DNA from: Gentiana macrophylla
Lineage: Eukaryota; Streptophyta; Magnoliopsida; Gentianales; Gentianaceae
Length of the DNA: 64,000 nucleotides
Assembly: GCA_026214975.1 (NCBI GenBank)
Contig: JAOBSW010000183.1
Coordinates: 1-64,000 of the forward strand
Direction: 5' to 3'
The notes beneath the pieces are model-generated. The model was not told where the DNA came from. It ran no database searches and saw only the letters and a list, made by a program, of their open reading frames with translations. Within the stretch, counting starts at the first letter, position 1. Each line of letters starts with the position of its first letter. Below, piece by piece: positions 35,810 to 47,194 of this stretch. Made by a program: the position numbers and the translations under genes.

Positions 35810-37261
35810 GACGACTCAGAGTCGTAGAACATCCGCAATGACCGCTCAATCTCATCAACCAAAGTGATAATCAACGGAGCTCGGATTGAAGGTTCTTTCG
35901 CCCTCACCGCCGCCCTCACAGATACATTGAAGAATCGACAATATGTTGTTCTGCGTATCCCGGATATCACCCACCATTCCCGAAAACTATTGGCTATGCT
36001 CAACCGCATCCTAATCTGCGGGAGATAAATTAGGACGGAGGATGTACGAGGCGGTGCCGAAGAACCTGTGCTCTCGCGGTGCTTCCGACTCGATTGACCC
36101 GAAGGCTTACTCTTCTCTCTCTCAGATAGGCCTCGGATTTTTCGGCTTGTGATCTGCTCCATACTCAGGCACACCGGCATCGATACACAAACTGTGGATA
36201 AGGTGAGGGACGATCAAGCTCCGTGTATAAACCTTCTGATTGATAGATATCTCGCCATACAAAGCTTGTCCCACATCCACATTCAAGCCAAATGTCAATG
36301 CATATAACATGCCTAGGTCACCAATATGAAAGTGTGTCAGTTGTTCTTAGGCAACAACCGACTCGAATAAACCGACATCGACTTTCCAATCCTCCGTCCA
36401 GGTCGTGGTAACCAACTCCTTCCGGTCGCCTCCCGGCCTTAATGTCCACGCCACATCCGGGCAAACTCGCAACCTCAACTCCTCCAAGGGATCCTGCCCC
36501 AAACTCTGCCTATGTAACATCTCCTCCTTGTAATCCCGACCTCAAAAGTCGCCAACCCATACTTTGCATTGATCACCTCCGGCGTAAACGGAACTTTGAC
36601 TCCTCGAACCACAACTACCTTCGTTTCCAAGTCGGTTTCTGAACAATTGGCATAAAACTCCCGAACCAAGGAACTATTGACCGGGGAAGTTGGAATCGTC
36701 ATCAAAGCGTCCCATTTCCGATCCTTAATGTGCCTTGACAAACCCGGGATCGACCTTTGCCTCCAAAGTGGCCCTTTCTATCAACATCGTCCTCGAGAAA
36801 TAGTGCTGTTTATACGCATAGTGAGCTCTAGGGTTCACGAATCTACGAGGCAAAGGCATAGGGGGTACGGTTTTGGCTCTCTTTCTAGGTGGATCAGCCC
36901 TAGGTTCAACCGGCACATCTTCCTGTGTAGCTTCTACAACCTCCTCAACCCTAGACGAGGCTCCGCCTTTCTGCGCTCTAGGCATCCGTACTAAAGGAAT
37001 ATCGTCATCCGTCTCAGAGTCTGAGGTTGGTTCATCTCTTAAGGTTGCCCTAGTTTGGGTGGCTCTAGGGGGTTGCTCCCGAATGCTCACACCTCGGTTG
37101 GGATCAACTAAGGTTGGGTCGAACTCTTTGCTCTTCTTCCCGGCCTCCCTAGCTACTTCCTTCCTGTGTCTCTTCACAACTCCCTTCTTATGAACAATTT
37201 TCAAGCCTAGTCTACACCAAACAATCCCAATACGCACAAAAGATACCCGTTTAACATCCAA
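35810..37261 (-). pseudogene. Athila envelope-like ORF
   Basis: Minus-strand frames read one protein with a few breaks. A basic and acidic N-terminus starts at ATG 37261 (HKKGVVKRHRKEVAREAGKK, SDSETDDDIPLVRMP). The putative plant transposon protein domain follows (RKWDALMTIPTSPVNSSLVREFYANC, VVRGVKVPFTPEVINAKYGL, GMLYALTFGLNVDVGQALY, YTRSLIVPHLIHSLC). A C-terminal part ends near 35810. A frameshift near 36735, a stop near 36475 and further breaks near 36345 and 36122 inactivate it. Athila elements carry this extra ORF between pol and the 3' LTR. The biochemical role is unknown. Confidence 0.7.
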
Positions 37262-37930
37262 ATCGGGATTTCAAATCAACCAAACCACAAACCACAACCA
37301 TCCATTATCAACAACCAACCCATTCATCATCCACATCATCATCACAGCACCAACTAGCAAGAATCAAGAACCAAAACGAAAGAAATAAAAAAAATAAGGT
37401 GATATTCAAGTGAACGAGCCGACCCAAAGATCGAACTCAGAAAAACGTGAACAAAATCGAGAAAAGTTGTTACTAACTTACCGAGTAAGATGAGTAGATG
37501 CTGATCAAGATGAAGATTAGCCCAAACAAGTCCAAATGGCCTCCAAAAATCGGATTTTTTCTCTTAAAAGTCGGACTACAATGGGTGCTGATTCTCCAAA
37601 AATATAGCGTGTTGGGAGTTTTGGTTATGAACATCGAAGAGAGGGTATCAAAAGCGGTCTATAGCACTTAGAATCGCTCAAAATGGTTTAGAATGGAGGA
37701 ATTTAGGGCAAAAGGAGGAAGAGAAACCGCCGCGCTTGAATATCCTGAAAAGTGAAGGTTCATTCAAGAAAGGGTATATATAGCAGTGTGGACGCTGTTC
37801 AACTCAAATGGACGGGCGCCCACTGGAATCAGATGAACCGGACGGGCGCCCAGTTTAGTAGTAAGCTTCGCCCATGAGTTTAAATCACATACAGGATTGG
37901 AGGGAATATATCAGACGGGCGTCCATGCTT
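37262..37930 (-). promoter_or_regulatory. leader and candidate promoter of the Athila envelope-like ORF
   Basis: On the minus strand a TATA motif CTATATATACCC lies at about 37776-37787, some 515 bp upstream of the ATG at 37261. GC-rich GGACGGGCGCCC-type motifs lie upstream of it at 37810-37920. The rest is a pyrimidine-rich leader. The layout, GC-rich motifs then TATA then leader, copies that of the LTR promoters of the same family. Activity is not shown. Confidence 0.45.
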
Positions 37931-38882
37931 GGTAAATTGGGTATGTTTTCATGCTATATCCTTTGAAATATGAGTGAATGTTAAATTTCCACGAAATTTA
38001 AATTTTGTTAGCATGTGGTTGAAACTAAATGCTTGCTAGTTGTAGTTTTCTAACGATGATAGTATGTGACTTAGTGAGATAATTATAGCATGTCTTTACT
38101 GTTATGAAGATAGTATTCATTTTTCACTCACGAAAGCCTTTGATTTTGAAGCAAGATTTTTGAACTATATCCTTTCATTGTTTTAGTGATTTATCATAGG
38201 AAGGTCAGTATAGTAACACCTTAGTTAGACCGGGTGCTGTGAATATCATAAAGTTCGAATGTGATAAGTGAGATGTAACTTATGTCTAGAAGAAAAGAAT
38301 GAATAAGCAATCATAGTAAATACGTGTGTCGGAAGCTGGTCGATGATTTGAGTGAGGTAGGGTATACCACGTATGTCCTATACCACTATGATGACCAGAA
38401 GCTCACGACAGTAGGAAGAAGCTACCTTATGATTGGAGTTGGTAGGGAATTATCTCAAAATGTCCTATTCTACTATGATGGGTAAAAGCTCATTCTGATA
38501 TGCGTCGAATTTGGAAATTTTGGAAATGATGAGTAAAAATAAAGTGAAGTCTTTGTTATCATGGATCTTATACCCAGTAGAGCCGCATGATATGCTGTGG
38601 GGATTATCCTACTGAGTGCGTGGGAAGGCTTTGCGTGGAGCTATTACTGCATATATCTAGGATAATCATTGGATTTTGAGAGGATATTCCTTTGGAAGGC
38701 TTGTTAAATTTGTAAAGGGCTTGTCACACATACACTGAATCTATCTCTGTGACGGTATTGTTTGCTATAGTTGTTGTATCTTTTATTACGTGAGTTAGAG
38801 ATCTATGTGGATTACATGAAAGTTGAGCTATAGTTTTGATTGTTTTGTCCGAGGACGTACAAAAAGTTAAGTGTGGGGGTGT
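37931..38882 (+). other. Athila 3' untranslated block, first copy, with polypurine tract
   Basis: A noncoding block of about 950 bp, nearly identical to 47610-48562. It contains two related motifs about 86 bp apart, TATACCACTATGATGACC near 38380 and TATTCTACTATGATGGGT near 38466. It ends in the tract AAGTGTGGGGGTGT just before LTR2. Confidence 0.8.
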
Positions 38883-40445
38883 TGTTAAGGCCATATTTAT
38901 ATGATTATTAAGGGTGTATTTCATTATTATTTTCCCCACATTTGCATAATTTACATGAGAATTAAGGGTTTAAGTGTAATTATTTAGTAAGGATGATTTT
39001 AATATGGTTATTTGCAAAATTGATTAGATTATGTGTTAAATTAATGGAATAATTATTATTTGAGTTTTATTACATTTTGCAATGTTTATTTATCCTTTAG
39101 GAGGCTGAATTTCGAAAAGCAAAGAGGATAAATGAAGCTCAAGTCGAATTATTCAAGATAGAGTTGGAATTGGCTTGAAGAAAATGGATAAAGATGAAGA
39201 GATCCGATCCTAAGCATTGCAAACGAAGCGTCAGATCCCGTCCATTCCAGACGGGCGCCCATCGATCTTGACGAAGGCCCGAAGTGAATCAAGCGCCCAT
39301 GCGGCGCCCGTAATCGTATTTTACATTCGAGTCTTGATGTAAGCCAAACGCATGTTCATTCTCCGTCCAGGCATTCGGGACGGGCGCCTGGTTGTTCAAA
39401 CGAAGCGCCCGGTGCCGACTTAAACCCCTAACCGACTTAGCACTCTATAAATACAGCAGCAGCTCCAACCCTTAGGGGATACTTTTCATAGCCGCAATTT
39501 TCACAAAAGAACTGCGCCCCAAAACCACTTTTACACAGAGATGCAAATCTCCAATCCAACAATCTTCTCCAATATGATTGTTGGCTAGAAACCTTGCAGT
39601 GAGTCGACGGAGGAAGCTTATCAACAACAAAACCAACTAGAGGAGTTCGATACTTGATGTGTAGTGAGTTTATTTCATAGTTTTTCATTACTTTGGATCT
39701 GTTTTGTATTGTTTAAGTTTTGTTGAATTAAGATTTGATGAACCGATCTATGTTTAATTGATGCTTGAATTAATATATGAAAGTATGTTATTTAAGTTTG
39801 ATTTCATTCAAAGTAATGCATCTACTCATGTTGTAAGAGATTAAGCATGTTTAGTTGAGTAAAAAGCTTGGAAACAATCTCGTGATTTCGTTTTGATTGC
39901 ATGTTTAGTTTGTTTGAAAAGATGAACGAAACCTTAGAAATTTGATTGAAGATATTTGATCGAATTCGTGAAAAATCACTACTAAAAACTATGTCTTTAG
40001 ATCACCATCTAGTTGGGGGTTGTTTGTTGATGGGTGGATTCGTTGCCTCGCTGTGTTTTCCTTTAATTGTCTGAATCGAATCGTTTAGATTAAGTTTAGT
40101 TTAAGTTCTACTTTTATAAACCCTAATTTCCTGCTGTTTTCCTGCACTTTTCTGCTTCAATTCATAATCAGACGCTCGTTCACTTTAGTGAACGCTCGTC
40201 CGTCTTTCCGTTTTCTTATTTTCTGCTTGTTTTTATTCTTGTTTTAGTTTTAATTCTTAGGTTTAGGTTTTTGTCAGTTTCAACCTAGTTTAGATAGATA
40301 ATTGTGACATAATCGATATAGGTTTATACTTGAATTCCATAAACATTCCATTCCCTTAGGACGACCCGATAACATCATTTACTACAGATCCTTATACTTG
40401 GGGTGTGTCGGTATTATAAATATTAAAACGTGTTTTTACCGAACA
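38883..40445 (+). repeat. Athila LTR2 (shared central LTR)
   Basis: Complete LTR of 1563 bp, TGTTAAGG to CCGAACA, with TATA at 39444-39453 and a hairpin GTTCAC-TTTA-GTGAAC at 40178-40193. It has a polypurine tract on its left and a primer site on its right, so it serves as 3' LTR for one copy and 5' LTR for the next. Confidence 0.95.
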
Positions 40446-40451
40446 AGTTTT

Positions 40452-40469
40452 TGGCGCCGTTGCCGGGGA
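40452..40469 (+). other. Athila primer-binding site (tRNA-Asp type)
   Basis: TGGCGCCGTTGCCGGGGA starts 6 bases after the end of LTR2. It is the established Athila/Tat-type primer site complementary to the 3' end of tRNA-Asp, where minus-strand cDNA synthesis begins. Confidence 0.95.
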
Positions 40470-41024
40470 ATCGGTAACGGTTGTCGAATTCTTTTAGGTA
40501 TAAAATTTTATATCGATTCTAATTTTAATTCGTAGGTCTAAATTTTAGAATTACGTTTATTTTTTGTTTTCGTCTTACCTTGTTTTATTTAATTCTATTT
40601 TCCTTCAATTATTTTCTTTAATTTTTTATAGTTATATTAGTTTCTATAATTTTAGATTTTTTTTTTTTCGTAATTTTAGATTAGCCTTTATTTATTTCCG
40701 TACGTTCTTTTTAGTTTCCTTAATTATTTCTATTTCGTTTTTAAGTTTTAAGCCTTAGTTTTAGATTTTTGAAGTCCGACGAGCGTTTAAGAACTTGAAC
40801 GCCCGCCCACTTCAATCCTGTTCCCGAACGACCGTTCATAAATCAACGAAGCGTTCACTCGAAACGAACGCCCACTAACACCGGACGCTTGATTCATCTG
40901 TTCAATCATCACTTCTTTTCTATCTTCTCTTCTCTTTTCTTTTCTCCTCTAAACCATCATACCTTTCTAAACTCATTTCTAATCAACCCTAAGGTTGATT
41001 TCTTCTTTTCCTTTCTTCCGGTTT
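40470..41024 (+). other. Athila leader
   Basis: About 550 bp of T-rich untranslated leader between the primer site and the gag ATG. At 40790-40900 it repeats the GC-rich motifs (GACGAGCG, GAACGCCCGCCC, GGACGC) found in the LTRs. No ORF is supported. Confidence 0.7.
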
Positions 41025-43084
41025 ATGCAAACGAGAAGTAAGAAGGACTTCTAATCTTCGATCCCGAGCCCGAACGATCTATTTTTAGAAGGAGGCTTTT
41101 CCCCGATTTGGACATAATGGCGATCAAGATCCACCAATTCCAAATCCCGATCCCCTGCCACGCTTAAATTTAATCCTTGGCAGATGCAAGCTCTGCAGCA
41201 ACAACAGAATCAACAAGCTGGCATAAATCAACAACTTCAACAATTTAGACAAAACCAGCTTAATCAAATGAACCAGGACCCCTACACCCCATATCTAAAT
41301 CAAGACTTTCTCGAGGGGCATAGACCTATTCCTCCTCCTGACATGGGAGGAGTGAACTTTGATCTAAAGAACGGAGTAGTTGCTCTAGTTCAGAATAGCT
41401 CTTTCCATGGTACCGCTCAGGAAGATCCACACGACTTCTTGTCCATATTCGTACAAATCTGTGAAGCAGGCCATTATCCTGGTGTTGATTCTGAGATAGT
41501 TAAGTTAAAGCTATTTCCTTTTGCTTTGAAAGGTGAAGCAAGTCGGTGGTTTAAATCGTTGGCACATCATTCTCTCCATACATGGAATGATGTCAAAAGA
41601 GCCTTCGCTCTTAAGTGGGTTTCACCAGGCAAGATTATGGAGATGAAACGGGAAATAGCTATGTTTGAGTAGTTGGAGGATGAGACTGTTGGCAAAGCTT
41701 GGGAGAGATGAAATCTCTTGATGAGGAAATGCCCCAATCACGGATATGACAGACATGAGTTGCTGGAACTGTTCTATAGAGGTGTCTCTCAACCTAATAG
41801 AGACTAGCTTGACTCCACAGCTCATGGATACTTCTTAGGGGGAGGTGATGAGACTGCCTACAGAGTGGCTGAGACCATCGCCAAGAACAATATGTGGTCG
41901 ACTCCCAAGAAGACCAATGTTGTTAAGAAAGAAGGTACTGCAAGCAATCCTGATACAAAGCTGTTGGTTGCTCAGATGGAATTGATAAGCAAGCAGCTGG
42001 CCAATCTTCAAACGCAGCCTTCTGATCTTGGAATGCAGGTAGGAACGGAGATGACGGAAGAAGTAAATTTAATGGATAATCAAAACCAACCCTTCCGAAA
42101 TTTCAATCAAAGCCAGAACTACTCAGGATTTCAACGACAAAACTTCAATCAAGCCAAGTTACCACCCGGCCCTTCAAATTCGAATTCTTTCAACTCAAAC
42201 TATCAAAGGATAGCTCCTAACTCCCAAAGGCCGCAGGGTGGATGGAACCAAACTCAAAATCATACCACCTCATGTGTCCCTCAACACAAATTCGATGAGC
42301 TGGTAGACATGGTGAAGACCTTGTCTACTAGCGTTAAAGCTATTGAGAGACAAGTTGGTCAGATGGCGCACCGGCAAGCAAGTTGCACCTCACGGTAAAC
42401 TTCCGAGTTATACCGAGAGAAACCCAAAAGCTGATGTGAATGTTTGCACTGCCATTACACCACAATGGGAGTATGGACAGGAAGAAGAGCTCAATGAAGT
42501 AACGTTGAGAAGTGGTAAAAAGGCTGGACCCGGCAAGATGTCGGGAAACGAGTAGCCCCTCCTGACGCCATGAGTTCAGGAGGGGGAAATCAGAAACCAC
42601 ATGCCGAAGAAAGCAACGATGAGGAGCTTAATGACAATTCTTCGGAGGACGAAAATAATTCTGATGATGAGGAAAGAAAGGAAAGTCAAGGGGCGACCTC
42701 GACTAAGAAAAAGAAAGAAAAGTTCGTAAGATGGAAGGATAGGGAGGATGAGGCGATAAAGAATCAAGCTACAGGGAATGATAAAGCCCTTCCTTATCCA
42801 CCAAAAAGGAAAGAGAAAGCCCTCACTAATGACAAGCAGTATGCTGGAGTGAGGAGGATGCTTAGAGACACTCAAGTTAGTATGCCCTTAGCCGAGGTAT
42901 TAGCTGAAATGCCTAAATGCTCTAAGTATCTTAAAGATTTCGTGGGAGTAAGAGAAAGCTTCAGGGGATGGTGAAGAAGTGCTACGTGAAGATTGTGCGA
43001 TGGTTTCACATGAGAAAGTCATTTGATAGCGATGTGACCTGGCGAGACCTTCAATCTCATGTGAGATCGAAGGCCATTTATTCG
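41025..43084 (+). pseudogene. gag: Athila gag
   Basis: It starts at ATG 41025 (MQTRSKKD), then continues after frameshifts. The capsid-like region at 41184-41670 has LNQDFLEGHRPIPPPDMGG, FHGTAQEDPHDFLSIF, KLKLFPFALKGEASRWF and WNDVKRAFALKW, the Retrotrans_gag pattern of Athila. The C-terminal part at 41865-42400 is Asn/Gln-rich with QMELISKQLANLQ. An acidic and Lys-rich linker at 42570-42974 contains KEKFVRWKDREDEA and PYPPKRKEK. No CCHC knuckle was seen. At least four breaks inactivate it. Confidence 0.8.
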
Positions 43085-43700
43085 AAAATGTCTTATGCGA
43101 CTCGGGGCCTCTATTAATGTGATGCCATTAAACGATGCAAAAGCTCGGGTTAGATAAAAGGATGCGGAGCGCCTATTTCTCTTGAGATGGTAGATAGATC
43201 TAGTTGTCTGCGCAGCCGGTTGTGTAGCTAATGTTCTCCTTCAAGTTGAACATTTAGTCTTCCCTACCGACTGGGTTATTCTAGACTATCCACCTGATAA
43301 GGAGATGCCTCTAATTCTAGGCCGAACCTTTTTAGACCCTTCTAACGCTCTCATCGACTTCTGCAAAGGACAGATTACTCTTAGAGTCGATGACACATCC
43401 GTTACCTTCACACGAGGGACATATCCTGAAAGAGCCATAATTGATGAAATATCGTTTGTCGAAGCTATCTATGAGGACGAAAAAGATGCCTGCTTTGAAG
43501 AACCAATGAAGCTGACGGAGATAGGTGTTTTCGAAGTTATTGAGGATCCAGCTGACTGCGGACCATCTTCTAATTCATTACAGCCCGTCGTCATTGACGA
43601 GTCATCTTCACTCGCCACACCGAGGCTGTTAGTGAGTTAGAAGCATGGAGATGCCCAAAGAACAAACGATGATTTCAAAGAACTGAGTCAGGAAGACTTC
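43085..43700 (+). pseudogene. pol: Athila protease
   Basis: LGASINVMPL at about 43097-43128 matches the Athila protease active-site region DLGASINVMP, but the Asp codon reads Arg. PLILGRTFLDPSNALIDFCKGQITLRV (43306-43390) is the conserved C-terminal flap and strand region. With the catalytic Asp lost and a frameshift between the parts, it would be inactive. Confidence 0.75.
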
Positions 43701-45184
43701 ATCCCTGGTGAAGAAGAAGCTCTGATGGGTAGTTGGGACGAGGTAGACTTTTGGAGAGAAACTACTCACTGGGAAGTAGATGATTGGGAAGATTTGGCAG
43801 AAGAGCTTAAAGATGAAGAGTTAAGACAAATGATCGATCATAGGAAAAAGGAAGCAAGTGTTGACCGGAGGATTCCGATGGATGATTTGATCCAGTACCT
43901 TTCTGGGGTTGAGCCTCGGGAAGATGAGTTATTCTTTAGTCAACCACTCCAAGCTCATAAGGAGAAAGGTGGCCCGTTAAAGTCTAGTATTGAGCAACCA
44001 CCTACTGAATTAGAGTTCAAACCACTTCCGAAACACCTTAAGTATATCTTTCTTAAGGATGGAGATTAATTGCCATTGATCATTTCTTCGAAACTCGACC
44101 CTGAGCAAGAAGCACAGTTGATAGAAGTGCTTAAAAAGAATATCCTCACGTTCGGATGGCAAGTGGGTGATATCCGAGGAATCAGCCCAGATGTATGCAT
44201 GCATAAAATCCGAACGGAGGAGGGAGCTAAAAAGGTTAGACAACCTCAGAGAAGGCTGAATCCGCATATACAGGAGGTTGTCAAGAAAGAAGTGATAAAG
44301 TGGCTTGACATGGGCATCATCTATGCAATCGCCAATAGCGAGTGGGTCAGCCCTACTCAAGTTGTGCCAAAGAAGGCGGAATCACAAATAAAAGAATGAA
44401 AAAGGGAGGAAGTTGCCTTACGACTCGTGAAAGGCTCTGAGTCAGTATTGACTATCGTGAGACTTAATGAGGTTACCGCCAGGACCACTTTCCCTACCCT
44501 TCATTGACCCGGCTTATTGAACGACTGAGTGGTCATAAGTATTATTGTTTCCTTGATGGCTATTCTGGCTACTTCCAGATAGCCATTGATCCTAATGACC
44601 AAGAGAAGACAACTTTTACATGTCCATCTGGTACTTTTGCGTTCCGCAGAATGCCATTCGGCTTATGCAACACACCCGCGACTTTTCAACGGTGCATGTT
44701 AGCCATTTTTTATGGACTTGTGGAGCAGTGCATGGAGATCTTCATGGATGACTTCTCAGTCTACGGCGATAGCTTTGATGAAATCTTAAAGAACCTAGAT
44801 ATGGTACTCCAACGGTGTGTTGAGAAAAATCTGGTGCTTAACTGGGAAAAATGCCATTTTCTAGTAGAAGAAGGAATCGTTTTGGGACATAAGGTGTTCA
44901 ATGCTGGTATTCAAGTTGATAAGGCTAAGGTCGAAGCCATCGAAAGGATGACGTACCCTAAGACAGTGAGGGAGGTACGAGGTTTTCTAGGACACGTTGG
45001 CTTCTACAGGTGGTTTATTCGAGACTTTTCTACTATTGCCAAGCCTTTATCAAATCTTTTGAAAGATGATGTAGATCTCTTGTTCGATGCGAAGTGCAAA
45101 GAAGCTTTCAATTGTCTGAAAGACAAGCTTATCAGTGCCCCTATTTTAGTTGCACCTGACTGGACCAAGCCTTTCGAGTTGATG
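43701..45184 (+). pseudogene. pol: Athila reverse transcriptase
   Basis: 43725-44069 is an acidic connector ending PLPKHLKYIFL. The RT begins at 44070 (DICMHKIRTEEG-like VCMHKIRTEEG, RRLNPHIQEVVKKEVIKWLDMGIIYAI, WVSPTQVVPKK). After a break at 44400-44500 it continues with YYCFLDGYSGYFQIAI, FRRMPFGLCNTPATFQRCM and the catalytic FMDDFSVYGDSF at about 44741-44776. Then come KNLVLNWEKCHFLV and REVRGFLGHVGFYRWFI. An in-frame TGA at 45185 follows KPFELM. Confidence 0.9.
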
Positions 45185-46565
45185 TGAGATGCCTCTAATT
45201 ACGCCGTAGGCGCAGTTTTAGGTCAAACAGTTGATAAAAGGTTCAGGCCCATTTATTATGCGAGCCGCACCTTCAACCCGGATCAATGCAATTATACCAC
45301 AACTGAGAAGGAATTCTTAGCTGTTGTTTTTGCCATTGACAAGTTTAGAAGTTATCTTATAGGGTCTCAAGTTGTTGTATGGACCGACCATGCAGCCTTG
45401 CGCTACCTTATGGACAAAGCAGATGCCAAACCAAGGTTACTTCGATGGATTCTGATTTTACAAGAGTTTGACCTTGTGATTAAAGATAAGAAAGGTAGTG
45501 AGAATATTGTGGCTGATCATTTATCTCGCTTAGTAAATGAGGGTGCAGAGAATCACAATGATATAGGCATTGATTTTCCGACTGAGCAATTGATGAAGCT
45601 TGAAACGGTTAGACCGTGGTATGCTGACTACGTCAACTATTTAGCAAGTGGACATTTAGAAGAAATGACGTATCAGGAGAAGAAAAAGTTCTTTTCTGAT
45701 CTTAAATATCTTGTATGGGAAGATCCTTATTTGTTCAGAGTCTGTAAAGACGGGTTGCTTCGACGGTGTGTTCCGGAGCATGATCAGTGGGATATCCTAG
45801 AACAATGCCATAGCGGTCCTACCGGAGGTCATTATGGAACACCGAAGACGGTTGCAAAGATCCTTCAAGCTGGATTCTACTGGCCTACTCTGTTTAAAGA
45901 CGCAGAAGCCTTTTGTAAAGGTTGTGATAGGTTCCAGAGAACTGGACGGCAGAGTAGTAGGATGGAAATGCCACTTAAGCCCATTCTTGAATGCGAAGTT
46001 TTCGACGTTTGGGGCATAGATTTTATGGGACCCTTTCCATCTTCGTGCGGTAATAAATATATCCTAAATGCGTGTCGATTATGTTTCCAAGTGGGTTGAA
46101 GCCATAGCTACCCAAACTAATGATCATAAAGTCGTGAAGAAATTCTTGCAAAAGAATATCTTTACCAGATTCGGCTGTCCGAGAGCACTCATTAGTGATG
46201 AAGGTACCCATTTTTGTAATGCGCCGCTTGATAAAATCCTTGAAAAATATGGTGTCAAACACAAAGTTGGTACACCATATCATCCCCAGACCAGTGGCCA
46301 AGTCGAGGAGAGCAACCAGAGCTTGAAAAGAATTTTAGAGAAGACCGTGAACAATAATCGATCTAATTGGAGTCTTAAGTTGGATGATGCGTTGTGGGCT
46401 TATCGTACTGCATTTAAAACCCCGATGGGCACGTCACCCTTCCAAATTGTCTATGGCAAAGCTTGTCATTTACCTGTCGAACTTGAACACAGAGCTTTCT
46501 GGGCAATTAAAATCTTAAATTTCGATAGCCAACTCTGTGGGGAGAAACGGTTTATTACTGATTGA
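45185..46565 (+). pseudogene. pol: Athila RNase H and integrase core
   Basis: After the TGA the same frame continues as the RNase H ([45 protein letters not shown]). Integrase follows. Its zinc-binding region reads [20 protein letters not shown] ... [12 protein letters not shown]. The core has [12 protein letters not shown] (first Asp), a frameshift at about 46070, [23 protein letters not shown] (second Asp) and [18 protein letters not shown] (Glu). [29 protein letters not shown] is characteristic of Athila. A stop at 46563 follows. Confidence 0.9.
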
Positions 46566-47194
46566 ACGAGGTCGATTTAATTGGACTCAGAGCATACAAG
46601 AATGCTAAGCTTAGCAAGGAAAGAACGAAGATACTCCATGACGCTAAGATCAAGGACCGAGAATTCAAAGTTGGTGAAATGGATTTACTCTATAATACTA
46701 GACTTCACCTGTTTCCGGGTAAACTCAAGTCTAGATGGTCTGGCCCCTTTGAGATTCTCGAGGTTAATCCAAGTGGAGTAATTACTTTGAACGGGTATGG
46801 TAATCAAGCTTTTAAAGTGAATGGCCATCGACTTAAGAAATATTTTGGGCAACCAAAGGAAAAGCCTGAGACTCTTTATTTCCAAAGAAGAGATGAGAGT
46901 ACGGATGTCCTGATTTGTGAAGAGATTCCATCTTATTTCTTTGAGTCAGATGATGACATTCCTACCTCTACCTATGAGGAACCTTCTTCTGAAACTCCTG
47001 AGCATGTTAGCACACCTATGCCTATCATCTGCAAGAACAAGAAGAAGAGAGTCAGTGTAGTTTGGAGAGAAAAGTTTAATGATCTTATTGCGCACTTGAC
47101 TTGTTGTTGTGGTGAAAATCATTTCCGCCCCAATACTTCTGATTCCGATACTGAGGTGGCGGCTGTCAAACAAAAGTGGCCCGATCCGGGTTGA
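46562..47194 (+). pseudogene. pol: Athila integrase C-terminal domain
   Basis: An open frame of 210 codons continues integrase: RAYKNAKLSKERTKILHDAKI, FPGKLKSRWSGPFEILEVNPSG and FKVNGHRLKKYFG, the GPY/F-like C-terminal fold. It ends in an acidic and cysteine-containing tail with stop at 47192. It is one frame shift away from the core. No envelope-like ORF follows in this copy. Confidence 0.8.

Larger units (their letters stand above)
29515..37930 (-). mobile_element. opposite-strand Athila fragment, 5'-truncated
   Basis: Reading minus, it has an untranslated leader with TATA (37930-37262), an envelope-like ORF (37261-35810), a 3' untranslated region homologous to that of the plus copies, a polypurine tract (34215-34203) and three tandem LTRs. 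Gag-pol and a 5' LTR are missing. Its right edge is where homology between the plus copies resumes (GGTAAATTGGG, 37931 and 47610). No TSD is visible, so it may have arrived by recombination or with deletions. Confidence 0.7.

Noticed and set aside
36442..37193. Plus-strand open frames over the Athila envelope-like ORF
   Set aside because: They are antisense to a minus-strand domain with clear family motifs.
40452..40469. Possible tRNA gene
   Set aside because: Only the 18 bases complementary to a tRNA 3' end are present; no arms or A/B boxes. It is a primer-binding site.
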